NCBI RefSeq assembly: GCF_016906535.1
Contig: NC_057379.1
Location: 620,001-684,000, forward strand
Reading direction: 5' to 3'
DNA from: Rhizoctonia solani
Taxonomy: Eukaryota > Basidiomycota > Agaricomycetes > Cantharellales > Ceratobasidiaceae
Length of the DNA stretch: 64,000 nt
This document shows, piece by piece, positions 48,701-61,142 of this stretch. Within the stretch, counting starts at the first letter, position 1. The number at the start of each line of letters is the position of its first letter. The position numbers and the translations under genes were made by a program. The notes below the pieces were generated by a model. That model did no database searches. It was not told where the DNA came from and saw only the letters and a list, made by a program, of their open reading frames with translations.

Positions 48701-50810
48701 CAACATACCATATCTGGATTCTACACCCCATCGAGGGACTAAAATGGTGAGAATTGTGGGGATGTGGCTGGAAGAGGTTCAAATTCCTGTATTCGGCGTG
48801 TGATTAACGGAGAATCTGAACCTGTTGTCCACGTCAAGTCAGCGACCGTCGAGGATCACTGGATGTGGTGGACAAAAAACATCACCGGGAACAGGTTTTG
48901 TAGGACAAGATTGGTGGAGCGGCGAAATCTCGGCGCCCAGCCAGCCAAAAAAACCAAGACGTTTTGTGAAGGAAGGAGTCGATAGGTACGTCGAGGTTGT
49001 CAGATTGGCTCGGCGAAAGTTCGGTGAGGTCCTTGGTAGTGCTTCCGATGCCCCAGTCTTTCGCAAGGGGCAGATTAATGTGGTGATTGTTGGCTTGCGC
49101 GAGTTTTGCAAGCGTAAAGAACAACGGTTGTATTCCTTCCGATCCATGGGCCTATGGATTGGAACAAATTGAACTTGATGACTTCGGATTTTCTTTTCCT
49201 CCGATCCCGGTCCATGGGGACATATCATCCACACAATGTCGCAATGTTCTGATTTTCTTCATGGGGTACAGGATAGGCCGAATGGACTCACATGCAAGGG
49301 AAACATGTCTGATATCAGAGCGGGTATGTCTAAATTCGAAACATTCATCATGTTGCACAAGGAACCGTTGATTCGAACAAATGATGCTTGGGCTGACCCT
49401 ACGAAAGTTTATCGGCATTCGATGCCGCTTATTCACCTGGTACTGAATAGTAGTAACTTCGTGAGACTGTGCCGCAATGAACACGTACCTTGTGTCAGTT
49501 ACCGCCGAGGTTGGAGTTTGTAATGGCTTGAGCGGGCGATCAACAAGATTAGACTTTACAGCTCGATTTGGTTAGGCACTGATTAACTTTTGAGTGATCA
49601 AATTCAATCCCACACGAAGAATCTAACTTTTTGGCTCCATGTCACAGAGTTTGGAGGCGCATTCAGATAATCAACCGCAAATACTATGACATGGTTTCGC
49701 CAAAAATTACAGACCCCATTGATAACAACGACAACAACTTGACTAAGAGTGCTTAGGGTGGACGTGCGATTTGCATAATCTGGTTTATTGCGTTATCTGA
49801 TAATTTGAGTATTGGGGTGTTGCCGTTGAGTCTTGGGCTTACCTCACTTTCTCGCTACAACATCCGGCGAATGGTTTGGATTGCCTCTAACCTATGGAAC
49901 CGTCCTCTTGGCATCTCTCCGTATCACCAGACCTGACAAGAGCATGTCAGCACAGTAAGTGAGCGAGACATTCAGTGGGAAGGCTGAGCTAACTGGGTGT
50001 TGAAATCAATATACCAAACCACGCAAGCACATGCACGTACAGTCATTTACCCAGTCTCCATCCCCCATCGCATTGAACGCCTGTTGCGGTGAGTACCGGA
50101 GTGTGATTTGTTGCAGTTGACGTTATAACCCGGGTAACAAACGCGAATTGCTCATCCTTTGGTTCTTGTGACTGCCTCCAAACCCTCACCCGATGGATTC
50201 GTCGTTTGTCCTTGTCTGTCCATCCATGCACGGCTCTGACTCAAAACATATGACTCATGGATCTTTGCACTCTTATGTACTGCTTTGACGGCCCACGTAT
50301 CAGGAGTCTCAGACAGGCTGTTGGCCGTCAGATACGTGGAACCTCCAGCGCATCGCTCAGCGCCATCAACATAATTCTGGCTTACTCGCTCCATGGCTGA
50401 CGTTTCACTCTGAACGCAAGTGTGACTGCCCCACACTATTGAACGCACACGTTTATCCACCTCTTACACACACGATACGACATCAACCACACGTTGCAAC
50501 CAAGTCTGTTCGCACATTCCTATCTGTTTTGCATCGCTTGTCAGGGTTTGTACACGGTCGGCACTCTGCGCGATCCCGGGCCCCGGTCTATATTTCTCAC
50601 CGCCCCTCTCTCGAGATAAGGGGAGGGGTTAATTATACTCAGGGGTTGTGCCGATCTCAAAAATAACACCCAGCATCCTCACATTGCCAGTACAGGATTG
50701 GATCATTGGATTTCAGCTAGACGTGGCTAGATCAGTGTCGATGGACGCGATTATCGCATGGAACCAAGTTTCGGAATGATTCCGCCGGCCATCTGCATCA
50801 CGATTTCATT
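45772..50810. other. Five kilobases without a recognised gene
   Basis: A pyrimidine-rich tract (about 45930-45990) follows the WOPR stop. Frames at 46410-46832, 47239-47685, 48130-48459 and 48825-49234 were read in detail. None shows a family motif, and no exon chain could be built. The minus frame at 48130-48459 has one hydrophobic segment and could be a remnant. A run of sequence around 50270-50345 contains two copies of CACGTATC in opposite orientation. Confidence 0.4.
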
Positions 50811-51860
50811 TCATTGGATACATTGGGCTATCTCGTGTTCATTCGGTAGCCTCTTCGACGGGTCATCCAGGCACGCTTCAAACATGAGGTCCGTGCGTAC
50901 GGTGAGTTTCGTTCCCTTTTTAACGTCCTCACCGCTGTGCACCATTCCCCTTTCAAATATTAATGCCCGTCCGACCCTCGGCTCTATGTCGACAAATTTG
51001 CGAAGTGGTATACCTGGTTGGACCTTGCGCCTATCAGGCCCGTCTATACTTCCTGTCTTCCAAAACCTGGTGGCGCCTCCTTTGATGTCTTCTGCTGATC
51101 CGTTGAGGTAAAGTTGTAAAGTATAGTAAGAAGTTTGTTTCCCATCGGGGGTGGAGTATATGCCGTCGCAGTGCCTGTGGAAGAATTGACCTTTGATAAC
51201 ATAGAACTATGAGCGGGTACGCATATATTTGGGTTGTTGTTGCTTACCTGGCCCATATTTCAGAAACCTAAGCCTTTCGTTCAGCCCCACCAACTGGGCG
51301 GGAGGCTCTGTAGACATTTGGAGAGTGTATTTATGCATATCAGAATGCTCTATCTGCCCAATATCCTTCAGGTAGGGCTTCAGTTTTTCATATATCTCGT
51401 TTGCCAACTCTTCATTGTCGTATAAGATACGACTCGAGTTGCGGTAAGAGGTATCTACGATCTACGAGGAGTGTCTTTCAGCTCGAGAAAGGGGCTGTGC
51501 GTGTCTTTGCACAAACCTGTGCATTCGCCGCAATGTTGACAGCAGCTGCTTCCCACTCCTTCTCTGACTCTACCTTTGCTACGAATCGGGCACAGTCTTC
51601 AGGGGTAAACAAGTTGTCGATAACCATGGCAAACCTGTTTGGAAGACCGCATTAATCATATAGTCTGTAACCCGTAATAGAGAGCCTCACTTTTGCTCAT
51701 ACTCAGGCAGCCCCAACTTGACAAAGTCAAGTCGATGCGCTATGACCGGGAGTGGCGCATCTAGGTTTCCAGTATCATGTTGGGGTGGCTCTGGTATGAG
51801 CGGTTCTTCCTCTGTGAACAAATTCGGGAGTATGGAACGAATTTTGAGAGCGCCATTTGT
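50811..51860 (-). CDS. Prolyl-4-hydroxylase-like Fe(II)/2-oxoglutarate dioxygenase, copy 1
   Basis: Multi-exon gene on the minus strand. Key segments in order: HRLDFVKLGLPEYEQK, KFAMVIDNLFTPEDC, NERLRFLKYGPG, then FFHRHCDGIYSTPDGKQTSY with the H-x-D iron ligands, YYTLQLYLNG, KGGATRFW, EPRVGRALIFERGMVHSGED with the distal His, and KLTVRTDLMFEA with the Arg that binds 2-oxoglutarate. The catalytic core is complete. There is no signal peptide, so a cytosolic or nuclear role is likelier than collagen-type hydroxylation. The substrate is unknown. The exon starting at 51860 needs an upstream start; a six-codon exon at 51917-51900 (ATGCCACAT...) is possible but its donor is weak. Paralogous to the gene at 54023-54993. 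Confidence 0.85.
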
Positions 51861-51917
51861 CTAGGGAACTAGATGATGGTGCGCTCCACTACTGGTAACC
51901 GTAGTTATATGTGGCAT

Positions 51918-54022
51918 GACAACAGCAACGTGTAGGCGACGTTGCAAGTACGCTAAGTGACTCGGATGGCATAGCATAGCCACAACAAAATGGGATTGGT
52001 TGCTCCACAGGGTTGAGCATCGCCCCAGGATCGGTCCCGATAACTTTTTCTAGAATTATCAATCTGCCCAGCACACAATACATTATGTATTGCGTGTTTA
52101 AGTGGCTATTAGCCACTATGTACCACAGTGATACTATTGGTCAGCCGTCTAAGTAGGGTGGTATACTTACCATTATGTTTTTCAAAAAGGCATCCCAACA
52201 TTTTTCCTTGTGAAACTCTGGGCCTTTTACTCATAGGAAGGTTTAATTTGCCGCCCGCTCACGTTCACGTTACCTACTGCACAAACTATTCTTTTAATTT
52301 GAGGTCCTAATACCAACCTATCTCGAACTAACACCACATGGAAACTCGATAGTAAAGCAAATCAAAGATTGTGTCGCATTGCTATGGCAAATCGGACCGA
52401 GTGGCGAGGCAATTCGTACGGTATTTCACTCAATTAAATTGGCTTTTAGAACATCCTTCCCTGCAGATCATTGCAACTGTAAACCAGAAGAGGCAATCTG
52501 GAACACTTGGGCTAGGTGTCGGTTAACTTGCTACCTTTGAGAGGAAACCATAGATAGGGTTACCTGGCCTACGATTCACAAGAAACCACGACGGTGATAA
52601 CAGTTTCGACTGATGGATAGTTATTATAGCTTCCAGAAATCCATAAATTAACCCTGGTGCTCTGTTCACTCGCAAAGGGTCTGAGAGGCTGATCCGCATT
52701 TCGAGTAACTATAAGGCTATGCGGATATTTTGGGAATATATCACACGAAGGTTTGGGTTTGGTATAATGCGCTTAGTTACCACCGGCAGGTTGTCCAATT
52801 ATAGCCAATTGGGTTTACCACTTTTTTCACAATCATCGACTTATTATGTGTATTATTGATTCGCCGAGTGTAGTGGTTCGCATGATCAAATCCGTTTCAT
52901 TTGCGCATCCCGGAGTTGCGGTACTAATGATTCTCGACATTCCTCTAATTAGGAGAGCACTATGCCAGCGCCTACAGAAAGGCTAGGCTCAGGGCTCCTA
53001 GTGTCTCCCCATAGCTATTGATATTTAAGCTTCTTCTGAGGCTGTCCGAACTTGGCAAGTGCCCTAGGCAATAGTGCCGGGCCTAACAGATACGAGGTAA
53101 CGTCTAATATCATATACGCAATAATTTGGGCCAGGCCATGCTCTCGTTAGCCCCGCATGTGTATATCTTTTCCTATGTTTCACTTGTCATCCATGAGGGA
53201 CATGTGAAGACTTTCACGGGACTTGCGGGCAATGGATTTATGGATTATCCTCGATGTACATCTTTGCCACGCGAGCAAAACCGGAAGTATCAATATAGCG
53301 TCTGGAACCCATCAGGAGCTCAATAGTCAAAGACACCACCTGGGTCGGCTTATCCCTTAACGCAATTCCCATGTCCAGTTCATCAACTCTTTGTCCACGG
53401 GGTCAGGAGATCCGATGCATGTGAGTTAGAATTGGGGTGATGAATGAGCTATGCTAGACAAACCATACACAGGTAAGTGGAAGACAATACTACGGACGTC
53501 TTTCGAATGCTTCGACGATGCACAGTTGGTATGTAGCAAATATTCCCACAGCAGAATCCTACCCCAGATTCCTTAGCTAAGCTCTCAAGTCCTTCGCCAG
53601 GAGCTATCACACCCCATTCTGTCAAGAATCGGATTGCGATCATCTAGCTCTATTCCCTCATCTTAGACACGTGTGCACTGGGGGCTGCTTTGATTTTATC
53701 ATGATTTTGGTCTCGATTAACCTTTTTTACACTGAGCTTCGGTCCCTGTCCTATACAATACCCATGATGGCGATGAAGATCCCATGAGACCAATGTCTTT
53801 GAAACCTCGGGAACGCTTACTCCGCAACACCATACACACCGACCTAACCTACTTCTATAAAGTGTAAACGCATGGATAGCGTGACTCCTTTCATTAATTG
53901 ATGTGATAACCCACTGAACCTGGCAAGCGCTCAGCTGTAGATTTGGCTTTTCAGCGCACACCCTAAGCCTGTTTTGATCTGTGATGAGTAGTGTATAACA
54001 ACTGAATGCTATCTTCGTCCAT
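51918..54022. other. Intergenic between the two dioxygenase genes
   Basis: About 2.1 kb of AT-rich sequence. No third dioxygenase copy or other gene was recognised. The minus-strand frame at 53650-54054 overlaps the end of copy 2 and has no motif of its own. Confidence 0.4.
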
Positions 54023-54993
54023 TCATTCAAATGCAATGTTATCACCTTCCACAACTTCAGCCCCTTCGTGAATGACTTCGTACATCAGTTCTGCTCGAAT
54101 CGTGTATTTCTCACCACCGCTGAAGACGTCTTGCCCACTGTGTAACAGCCCGGCCTGTTCAAATACAAGGGCTCGCCCAAGTTTAGGTTGGACGTCTACG
54201 TAGGGTGCACGCTCTCCGCTCGAACACGGGGAACCCCAGAAACGAGTTGATCCGCCTTGGTCAGGAGAGACGTCGTTCAAGTACAATTGGAGTGTATAGT
54301 AAGAGATGCGGCCGGATCCGGGGTCATGATAGTTTCCGTCGCAATGTTTCCTGAAGTACTGACCTATCTATTTTTTCAGGTGGCCGCGCATACAAAATAA
54401 TAATCTTAAAACCTACCGGGTGAATACTTCAAAAACCTTAATCGTTCATTAAACCCTATCATCATTGCGGGTGGATCAGTCAAGTAAGTTACCCCATTGG
54501 CAAATTGGGCATGGAGAGGTGAAGTTTGGAGGCGTTCGATAGATGAAAGGTAGGGTTTAACTCGGGTGAAGAGCTCGGATGCGAGGGTAGAAGAGTCAAA
54601 GATGATTCGAGATGAGTTACGAAACTTTGTGGATTTATTCTAATTGACTTGCGGTATTAAGTATATTTGGAGTTGCGACGAGTACAAAGCCACTTGCCGA
54701 TTTTCCAGAACTGACGTAGGTCCCACTGTGAGTCGCTTGAGACCATGTATGCTCCGTTTCCGCGGCACGAAGGAACCTTTGACAGTCTTGAGCAGAAAAT
54801 AGATTGTCGATCACTATCGCAAACCTTTGAATTTCATGTTTGTTAATATGGCGGAAGATAAACCATTAATTGCGTCGTGTGCGACCCACTTGTTCCGATA
54901 CTCGGGTAGCCCCAGTTTGCCAAAATCGAGACGGGTTACGTCCGGGGTGGCTACGCTATTATTGCTTGGCGTCGAGCTGGGTGGAGAAGACAT
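54023..54993 (-). CDS. Prolyl-4-hydroxylase-like Fe(II)/2-oxoglutarate dioxygenase, copy 2
   Basis: Same domain order as copy 1, with the same exon phases where they can be compared (both split the Lys codon before F-A-(M/I)-V-I-D-N-L-F). Starts MSSPPSSTPSNN, then TRLDFGKLGLPEYRNK, FAIVIDNLFSAQDCQRFL, NERLRFLKYSPG, YFRKHCDGNYHDPGSGRISY with the H-x-D ligands, YYTLQLYLNDVSPDQGGSTR, and FEQAGLLHSGQDV with the second His. The 2-oxoglutarate Arg lies in EKYTIRAELMYEV. About 260 residues, no signal peptide. A longer in-frame start at 55101 exists but adds a low-quality N-terminus. The two genes arose by tandem duplication. Their clear divergence outside the active site suggests it is not recent. 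Confidence 0.88.
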
Positions 54994-55522
54994 TGTCGAT
55001 GGCGGAACTTGGATACAAAGGGCGGGCTGGTATATTTTAGGTAGGTGTTTTATGTGTTTGGCAGTTCGGTGACTCGGGTGCGTATCTGACTCAGTTAGCA
55101 CAGCCAGCCAGGTAAATCATGATTATGTAGCAGATCGTCATGCCATATGTGATGTACAAGCACTAATAATACACTCCACTTTTTAATTGTTATCTTGAAC
55201 CACAGTGCCGCAATAGCACGGTAAAGGCCATTTGGTTGCACTAAATGGGCGCTAACCGATCAGAGAAGCTCATTATGTAATCTTGGGTGTTATGATACGT
55301 GTCATTCAGGCTCTTGACCACGCATCCATTTTGTAGCTCGCGTCGAAACTCGCCTACATCCGCCTCCCGCGCCTGGCAACTTATTTCGATTTGCCCGGGT
55401 ATAAGCTCGGTTTTGTGTGCTTTCTAAACTCAACTACACCACCACCACCTGTGAGTTGCCTGAAACAAGTGTTAGTGTGTAGGTGTGCCGATGCTGATAG
55501 ATATGAGAGCAGAGACCATCCA
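54994..55522. promoter_or_regulatory. Divergent intergenic region between dioxygenase copy 2 and SURF4 gene
   Basis: About 530 bp between two start codons facing away from each other. It must hold both promoters. No TATA box stands out. Confidence 0.4.
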
Positions 55523-56695
55523 ATGTCCAACCGAATCAACATTAACCGACCTGCCCCTGGGCCGTCGTACATGCCCGACACGAGCTCTTCGATGCGCTCC
55601 AGCTCACACGACAACGACACAGTATCGAAAATACGTGAAATCGGGGGCAAAATAGAGGACACAATCGATATATATTCCCAACCACTTCGTCCTCAGTTGC
55701 CTGCGATTGGTCGCTTTTTAATTGTTGTAACTTTCTTGGAGGATGCGTTGCGGATTATGACTCAGTGGGGTGATCAGGTCTGGTACCTGCAAAAGTGAGT
55801 CGAAGAAACAAGAGTGCAAAACAAGGATCTAAACGATTTGCAGACACCGTGGCTTCCCTTGGGGAATTAGCCATTTCTTCCTTATCTTTAACATCATTGT
55901 AAGTCAATTATATTACCCCCAAGTGCATTTGAGACTAAGTGATTTGCAGACCATGATTGCAGGGTCCGGAGCGATCATTGCACGACGCTACTCTGAAATT
56001 GCTGTTGCGGGATTGTTAGGCGTAGTGATCATCCAAGGATTTGGTTATGGTCTTATCTTTGACCTCAACTTTTTCCTCCGCAACCTCTCCGTCATCGGTG
56101 GTCTCATCATGGTCTTCAGTGATACCATGCAATCGTCCAAGAAACGATTCGCCGGACTTCCATCTCTGAGTGAAAATGACAGGCGCATGTAGTACGTGTC
56201 TTTCTTTTTGACCATGTGCTCGAAAATTAACTCGGGGCCTTCGATCAGCTTCCAATTGGCCGGCCGTGTGCTCCTGATCTTCCTTTTCATCGGATTCGCG
56301 CTCAGTGGTGAATGGACCACTGCTCGCGCAATTGTGTCTTGCTTGGGTCTTGTGGCAGGTGGAATGGTTGCAGTTGGCTTCAAGGCCAAGTGGTCCGCAA
56401 GCTTCTTGGTCATTCTTCTCTCAGTTTTCAACGTGTTCATCAACAACTGGTGGAGTGTCCACGCCGCGCACCCTCAACGTGATTTCTTAAAGTGCGTAGT
56501 TTGCTTTTGCTCGATTCTATCAATTCCTGACCGCGTTACAGGTACGACTTTTTCCAGACCTTGTCGATCGTTGGTGGTTTATTGCTGCTCGTCAACATGG
56601 GACCTGGTACGCCATAGTCCTTTATTCACTATAACATTTACTAAGTGGTTTCTGTAGGCGGCATGTCTATTGATGAAAAGAAGAAGAACTACTAA
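55523..56695 (+). CDS. ERV29: SURF4/Erv29 family ER cargo receptor
   Basis: Membrane receptor that packages soluble secretory proteins into COPII vesicles at the ER. Six exons (55523-55794, 55844-55898, 55950-56191, 56249-56491, 56542-56606, 56658-56695) join to 304 residues, the usual length. Motifs: FLIVVTFLEDALRIMTQWGD, HRGFPWGISHFFLIFNII, DLNFFLRNLSVIGGLIMVFS, RFAGLPSLSENDRRMYFQLA-GRVLL, and YDFFQTLSIVGGLLLLVNMG. Seven or so hydrophobic segments are present. The C-terminus DEKKKNY ends in a KKxx COPI retrieval signal, as expected for a cycling ER receptor. A TAG at 56190-56192 is not a real stop: it lies at the splice donor and the Tyr codon is completed by the next exon. Intact. Confidence 0.95.
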
Positions 56696-58858
56696 ATAGC
56701 AAGATTGAGATGGGGTTATTAGGTTATGCATCTACACACTTGGCATGGATGCTTTGTACATTGGCGGATCAAAATAAACGCTTTTCTTCGTTCTTGCTTT
56801 CGTATTGAGTCCGATCAAATCACATTAGCCATAGCTTCGCATTCTGGTACAGACATCGATGGTATATAGCACAAGACAGCAGGGCCGAGTGGCAGTCCAA
56901 AAAAAAATCAAGTCAGGTAGATTCTTCTTAGTGCATTTTACTTGTGAATAGTAATATGGTCTCCTATCTTGGCGCTAAAGCTGATATGCTATAGGTCACT
57001 TGTTAATTTTAGCTACGCGTTCGTAATGTTTCAGACCTACACGGCCGTTGATGTTGAGGTACAAGAATTTAGGGATAATAGTGATGCGTTTGTGGTCTTT
57101 ATCAGACGTGTTGTTAGTTGTTTTTATGATATGCGACAACAGAAGCCTAACGTACAGCGCATTGAGAATGGCATGGTGGCTATGGGTGGTGGTGGTAAGA
57201 GTGGAACAGTGAGACGTGCCTGTTGCTGTGCGTATGCCAAGACTATTTCCACGTGGCCATTAAGCGCTTGTGATCACCCTCAACCAAGTTGAGCACGTAT
57301 AAGACTACGAGCTCAGCTCCTCCCATTGGTAGCACGGAAGTGATCAGGTTGTGTATGTTTGTTTAATTCGACTACTTCGCTTACTTGGAATATTTGAATA
57401 TTTATAGGGCCTATACTCAACAATAACCTGCCAGCTTAGGCTTGAGATATTTATATAATCGGGTGATTATGACTTGGTCTGGGCATTGTAGTCAAAAGGC
57501 TACCAGTTCTGTAAGAACCGCTAGACCCGGATAGGTATATTCGTTTGTTCGTGTCCCTGGCGGTCCGTTCTAAGTCTAACGTGCTAGGCAAAAAGTCCAA
57601 TTTGTCAAAATTGGAAATCTTTTGGGCCAAGATGCTATGATCGACATTTGCCGGCGGTTTTCGACACATAGGGCCAAGCTGTTCAGGTAGGTTTCGGAGT
57701 ACTCACCAACAATATTCACCGGTTAATTAGCAAACACAAACCTGAAGATCGAGATCACCAAGAAAGCAGGACCACAACCACGACTAAATGACGGGGATGG
57801 TCAGGTGGTAGCAGCTTGATAGAATTCTCAGATAAGTTCTTCGTTTGTGGAATCGGAGTAAAAAGCTCGAAGGTAACTTGGTTCTAACCCTTCGAAAGTG
57901 AAAACAAACTAGTCTTTATTGTACATGTGTACGTGAGGAATCTATCAAAGCAAATTCCTGTGTACTTTTGGATGATCCGCGACACAGAAGCCTCACGATG
58001 GAGTTGGGGTCTGGACACACTGAATTGTCGTAGCCTAAACAACAACCAAAATTGTTACTCCAATCTTACAATATGCGATCAACAGGGTGGGCGATACTCC
58101 CTCAATGTCCAGGGGCAAGCCAAATTTCAGAATGTATTGTCAGATTTCGGGGAACTCCGTCATTTCTGAAACCACAGCCGATGAACGAGTTCAGATTGCT
58201 TTGAACAGCTGAACCAAAGCTCAATCCACGCCAATCTTTCCAGGGGCTCGCTTAGTTCGTATGTCCACTCAAGATCGCCGTCTACACTCGAGTTCACACG
58301 AGTATTGCCAGATCTGAAGAGCCACGAGGGGTGCCACATTATCTAATCATTGCGCCAAGCGGCTTGGTCCATGCACTCGAGATTGACACTTTGCTGGTGA
58401 CCTCGATGGCCCTGCGCCTCGCTTCTTGTCAAATGGGTAGCTGCATCCAATCCCGCATTTGAGAACCCAAGGGGGGGTGGGCGAATCTTCGGACATTGTC
58501 GCGCGTATCGATATCGTGGTCGAAGCCTCTATATCATGATTAGACGAATTATAGTCCAATAGGAAAAAGTGCCGGTCCTGGATGGAAATTGATTCTATTA
58601 TAGGCAATGCCCTCGACTTACGAGGTACCTACTTGCCTCGCTAGTTCCTCGGACAAACTCGCTCTTCGTTCCCAAATGGACGTATCTCTTGTCTCCTAAC
58701 GGCCAATGCTCCGTTCGCGCCGTCTATGAACGGAGAAATCGAAACAAATTGCCAGAGGGTTGGGGAGAGAATAAAAATCGACGTCCGAGCCCTAGGCCGG
58801 GAATCCATAGTGCAGTGCTGAAGAATCGCAGACTGTAACCTCCAGTACAGTGTGCACC
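56696..58858. other. Intergenic, nothing recognised
   Basis: Contains the SURF4 3' region and, at the end, the upstream region of the alpha-galactosidase gene. The frame at 56969-57292 has no recognised motif. Confidence 0.4.
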
Positions 58859-61082
58859 ATGCTCGTTTCTCTTCTCGGACTCGTTACTGTCAGCGGAATC
58901 GGTGTCAATGCCCTCGATGTGGGGGTTGCCAAACTGCCCGTCTTGGGGTACAATAGTACGTTACGCTGTATCCATTTTGCGTTAGAGCGATTTCTTATGC
59001 CACTGCGGCCCAAAAGCGTGGAATTTTTATCAGTGCGACATCAGCGAGAAACTCATTGTCGAAACTGCAACTTTGATGAGAAAGTTTGGGCTTCAGGCTG
59101 CGGGGTACAATTATGTGAACATCGATGACTGTTGGTCCCTCAAGAACCGGAGCAAAACTGGGGAATTAGTTGCAGGTAGAATTTATCATTGATGCATGGA
59201 TTAAGGATGCAATTGACTTTGTAACTTGTCAGACCCCGTCAAATTCCCTAGTGGGATCAAGAACCTTACCGATACCCTTCATAAAATGGGGTTCAAGGCC
59301 GGCATATACAGCGATGCCGGTTGGTTCACATGCGGTGTATGTCGTGACCTCACTAGCATACTCGCTTGGGTATACGCTTACCACTTCTTCCTTACGTCCA
59401 CAGGGCTTCCCTGGATCTTACTCTTACGAGCTAAAGCAAGTTTGTCATACCCTTTCACCAATGTGCGTCTGATCTTTCATTTTATGCAACAGGGACGCGC
59501 AGACGTTTTCGGATTGGGGTATTGACTATCTCAAGTACGATAATTGTGCCAGTAAGTAGGCCGGTCCAGGCTACGACATATTTGGGCTTAGGCCAACTAA
59601 CTGGATTTTCCTTTTCAAAGTTCCATATGATAGCATCACTCGCCAGGGTGTTTATGGTCGTGAGTGTCTCCACACCTTTATGGGGCGGCGTAGAGTTTAT
59701 TGGTTGATCGGGGAAACCAATTAGGCTATACCCCTATGCGCGATGCACTTATTGCTGTGGCTAAGAAAGCCAAAAAGATACCAATAGTCTTTTCCCTATG
59801 CGAGTGGGGTTGGAATCAAGTTTGGGTTTGGGGGAAAGAAGTCGGCCAGAGTTGGAGGGTAAGTGTTGATGCTAGTCAAATGTATTGGTTCCCCGTTTAT
59901 TCTAAACCATTTTTAGACTACCGGTGATATTGGTATGTTCGTTCGGTTCGCTCGTGACTTGAGTTTATGACGGCTCATCGTGTGCATAGCCCCCACATGG
60001 CCCAGTCTGGCTCATATTATCAATTTGTGAGTTGTGATCGCCCTCGGACTATTTAATACTAGAACCCTAACGATGCTCGCGTAGCAATTCATTTATTACG
60101 TCGTCAACCGATTACTACGGCCGCAATGACCTTGATATGGTTAGTATCTCACACAGAGTATCGACAGCCAAATCTAACCCTTCACTTATTGTAGCTTCAA
60201 ATGTTGGTGCATCTAGCCGCTTGATGTTCTCGAACTTACTTAGCTTTGGGTAGTGGGAATGGAAACCTCACTTATGAAGAAAAGAAATCCCATTGGACCG
60301 CATGGGCACTCATGAAGTCGCCCCTGTTCATTGGGACCAACGTAAGTTAATCCCGAATCCCGATCGCAGCAAAGCTCCAATTTTTTTTGTCTTTGTTTAA
60401 GCTTTCGGCAATTACTCCCGACACACTGAGTATCTTGACCAACCGTGAGATATTGGCGATCAACCAGGACCCAGTATACGGGGAGAGCATTTCACCCTTC
60501 CGCTGGGGACTCAACGTAGGTGATTATAACCGGTTAGAATCCAAACATTGACTGTATGCGTGATAGCCTGATTGGTCCTTCAACGCGACTCATCCAGCTC
60601 AGTACTGGTCCGGGCGTAGTCAGAATGGAACAGGTACGACACCAATTTTTGACACACGCCTCCAGTCATACTGATTAGTATTGTTCTTAGTCGTCATGAT
60701 GGTCAGTTTTTCGAACCACTTCCCATTAGAGAAGTCTAACCGAGTGCTTCTAGCTCAACACACTCGACGAACCAGCTGAAATGAGCTTCAACCTGACTGA
60801 GTCTCCGTGGATTCGTGCTGGACGCAAGTACTCGATTCGAGTGAGTCAAATTGGCCGGTTATATGCAGGGTTTTTCTAAGCAGCAAACTCAATCTTACTT
60901 AGGATTTGTGGTCACACACCAACAATGGTACCGCGGTTCGTAACATTACACGTACCGTTCCTGCGCATGGCGTCTTGGCTTTACTTCTTAAGGATGCGGG
61001 GAACGAACCAGCAGGATTATACCCGGAATGCAGTGTCTGGTGGCAATGCACAGACAAGAACGGAACTCGTGTCGGAGGTTAA
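58859..61082 (+). CDS. Secreted alpha-galactosidase, glycoside hydrolase family 27
   Basis: Extracellular enzyme releasing terminal alpha-1,6-galactose from galactomannan and raffinose-type sugars. About a dozen exons. The short N-terminus [18 protein letters not shown] serves as signal peptide. Core: [67 protein letters not shown] with the nucleophile Asp, [16 protein letters not shown], then [13 protein letters not shown] with the acid/base Asp. [20 protein letters not shown] and PLFIGTN follow, then [16 protein letters not shown]. The C-terminal beta-sandwich has many N-glycosylation sites (NGT, NLT, NIT). One intron is of GC-AG type (donor GCAAGT at about 59432, acceptor CAACAG). The stop lies about 60 bp from the convergent DapA-family gene. 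No carbohydrate-binding module. The frame is intact. Confidence 0.95.
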
Positions 61083-61142
61083 TGGTACTTTCATTTACAA
61101 AGCGATAACATCCAAACAGGTTGTATGTAGTTCAAAAAATTA

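Noticed and set aside
50285..50345. Inverted CACGTATC words and GACGGCC/GGCCGTC pairs
   Set aside because: The two matched words are in an order that does not form one hairpin; too short to call a structure.
56185..56250. In-frame TAG in the SURF4 gene
   Set aside because: It spans the exon-intron boundary; splicing gives Met-Tyr-Phe-Gln-Leu as in the family.
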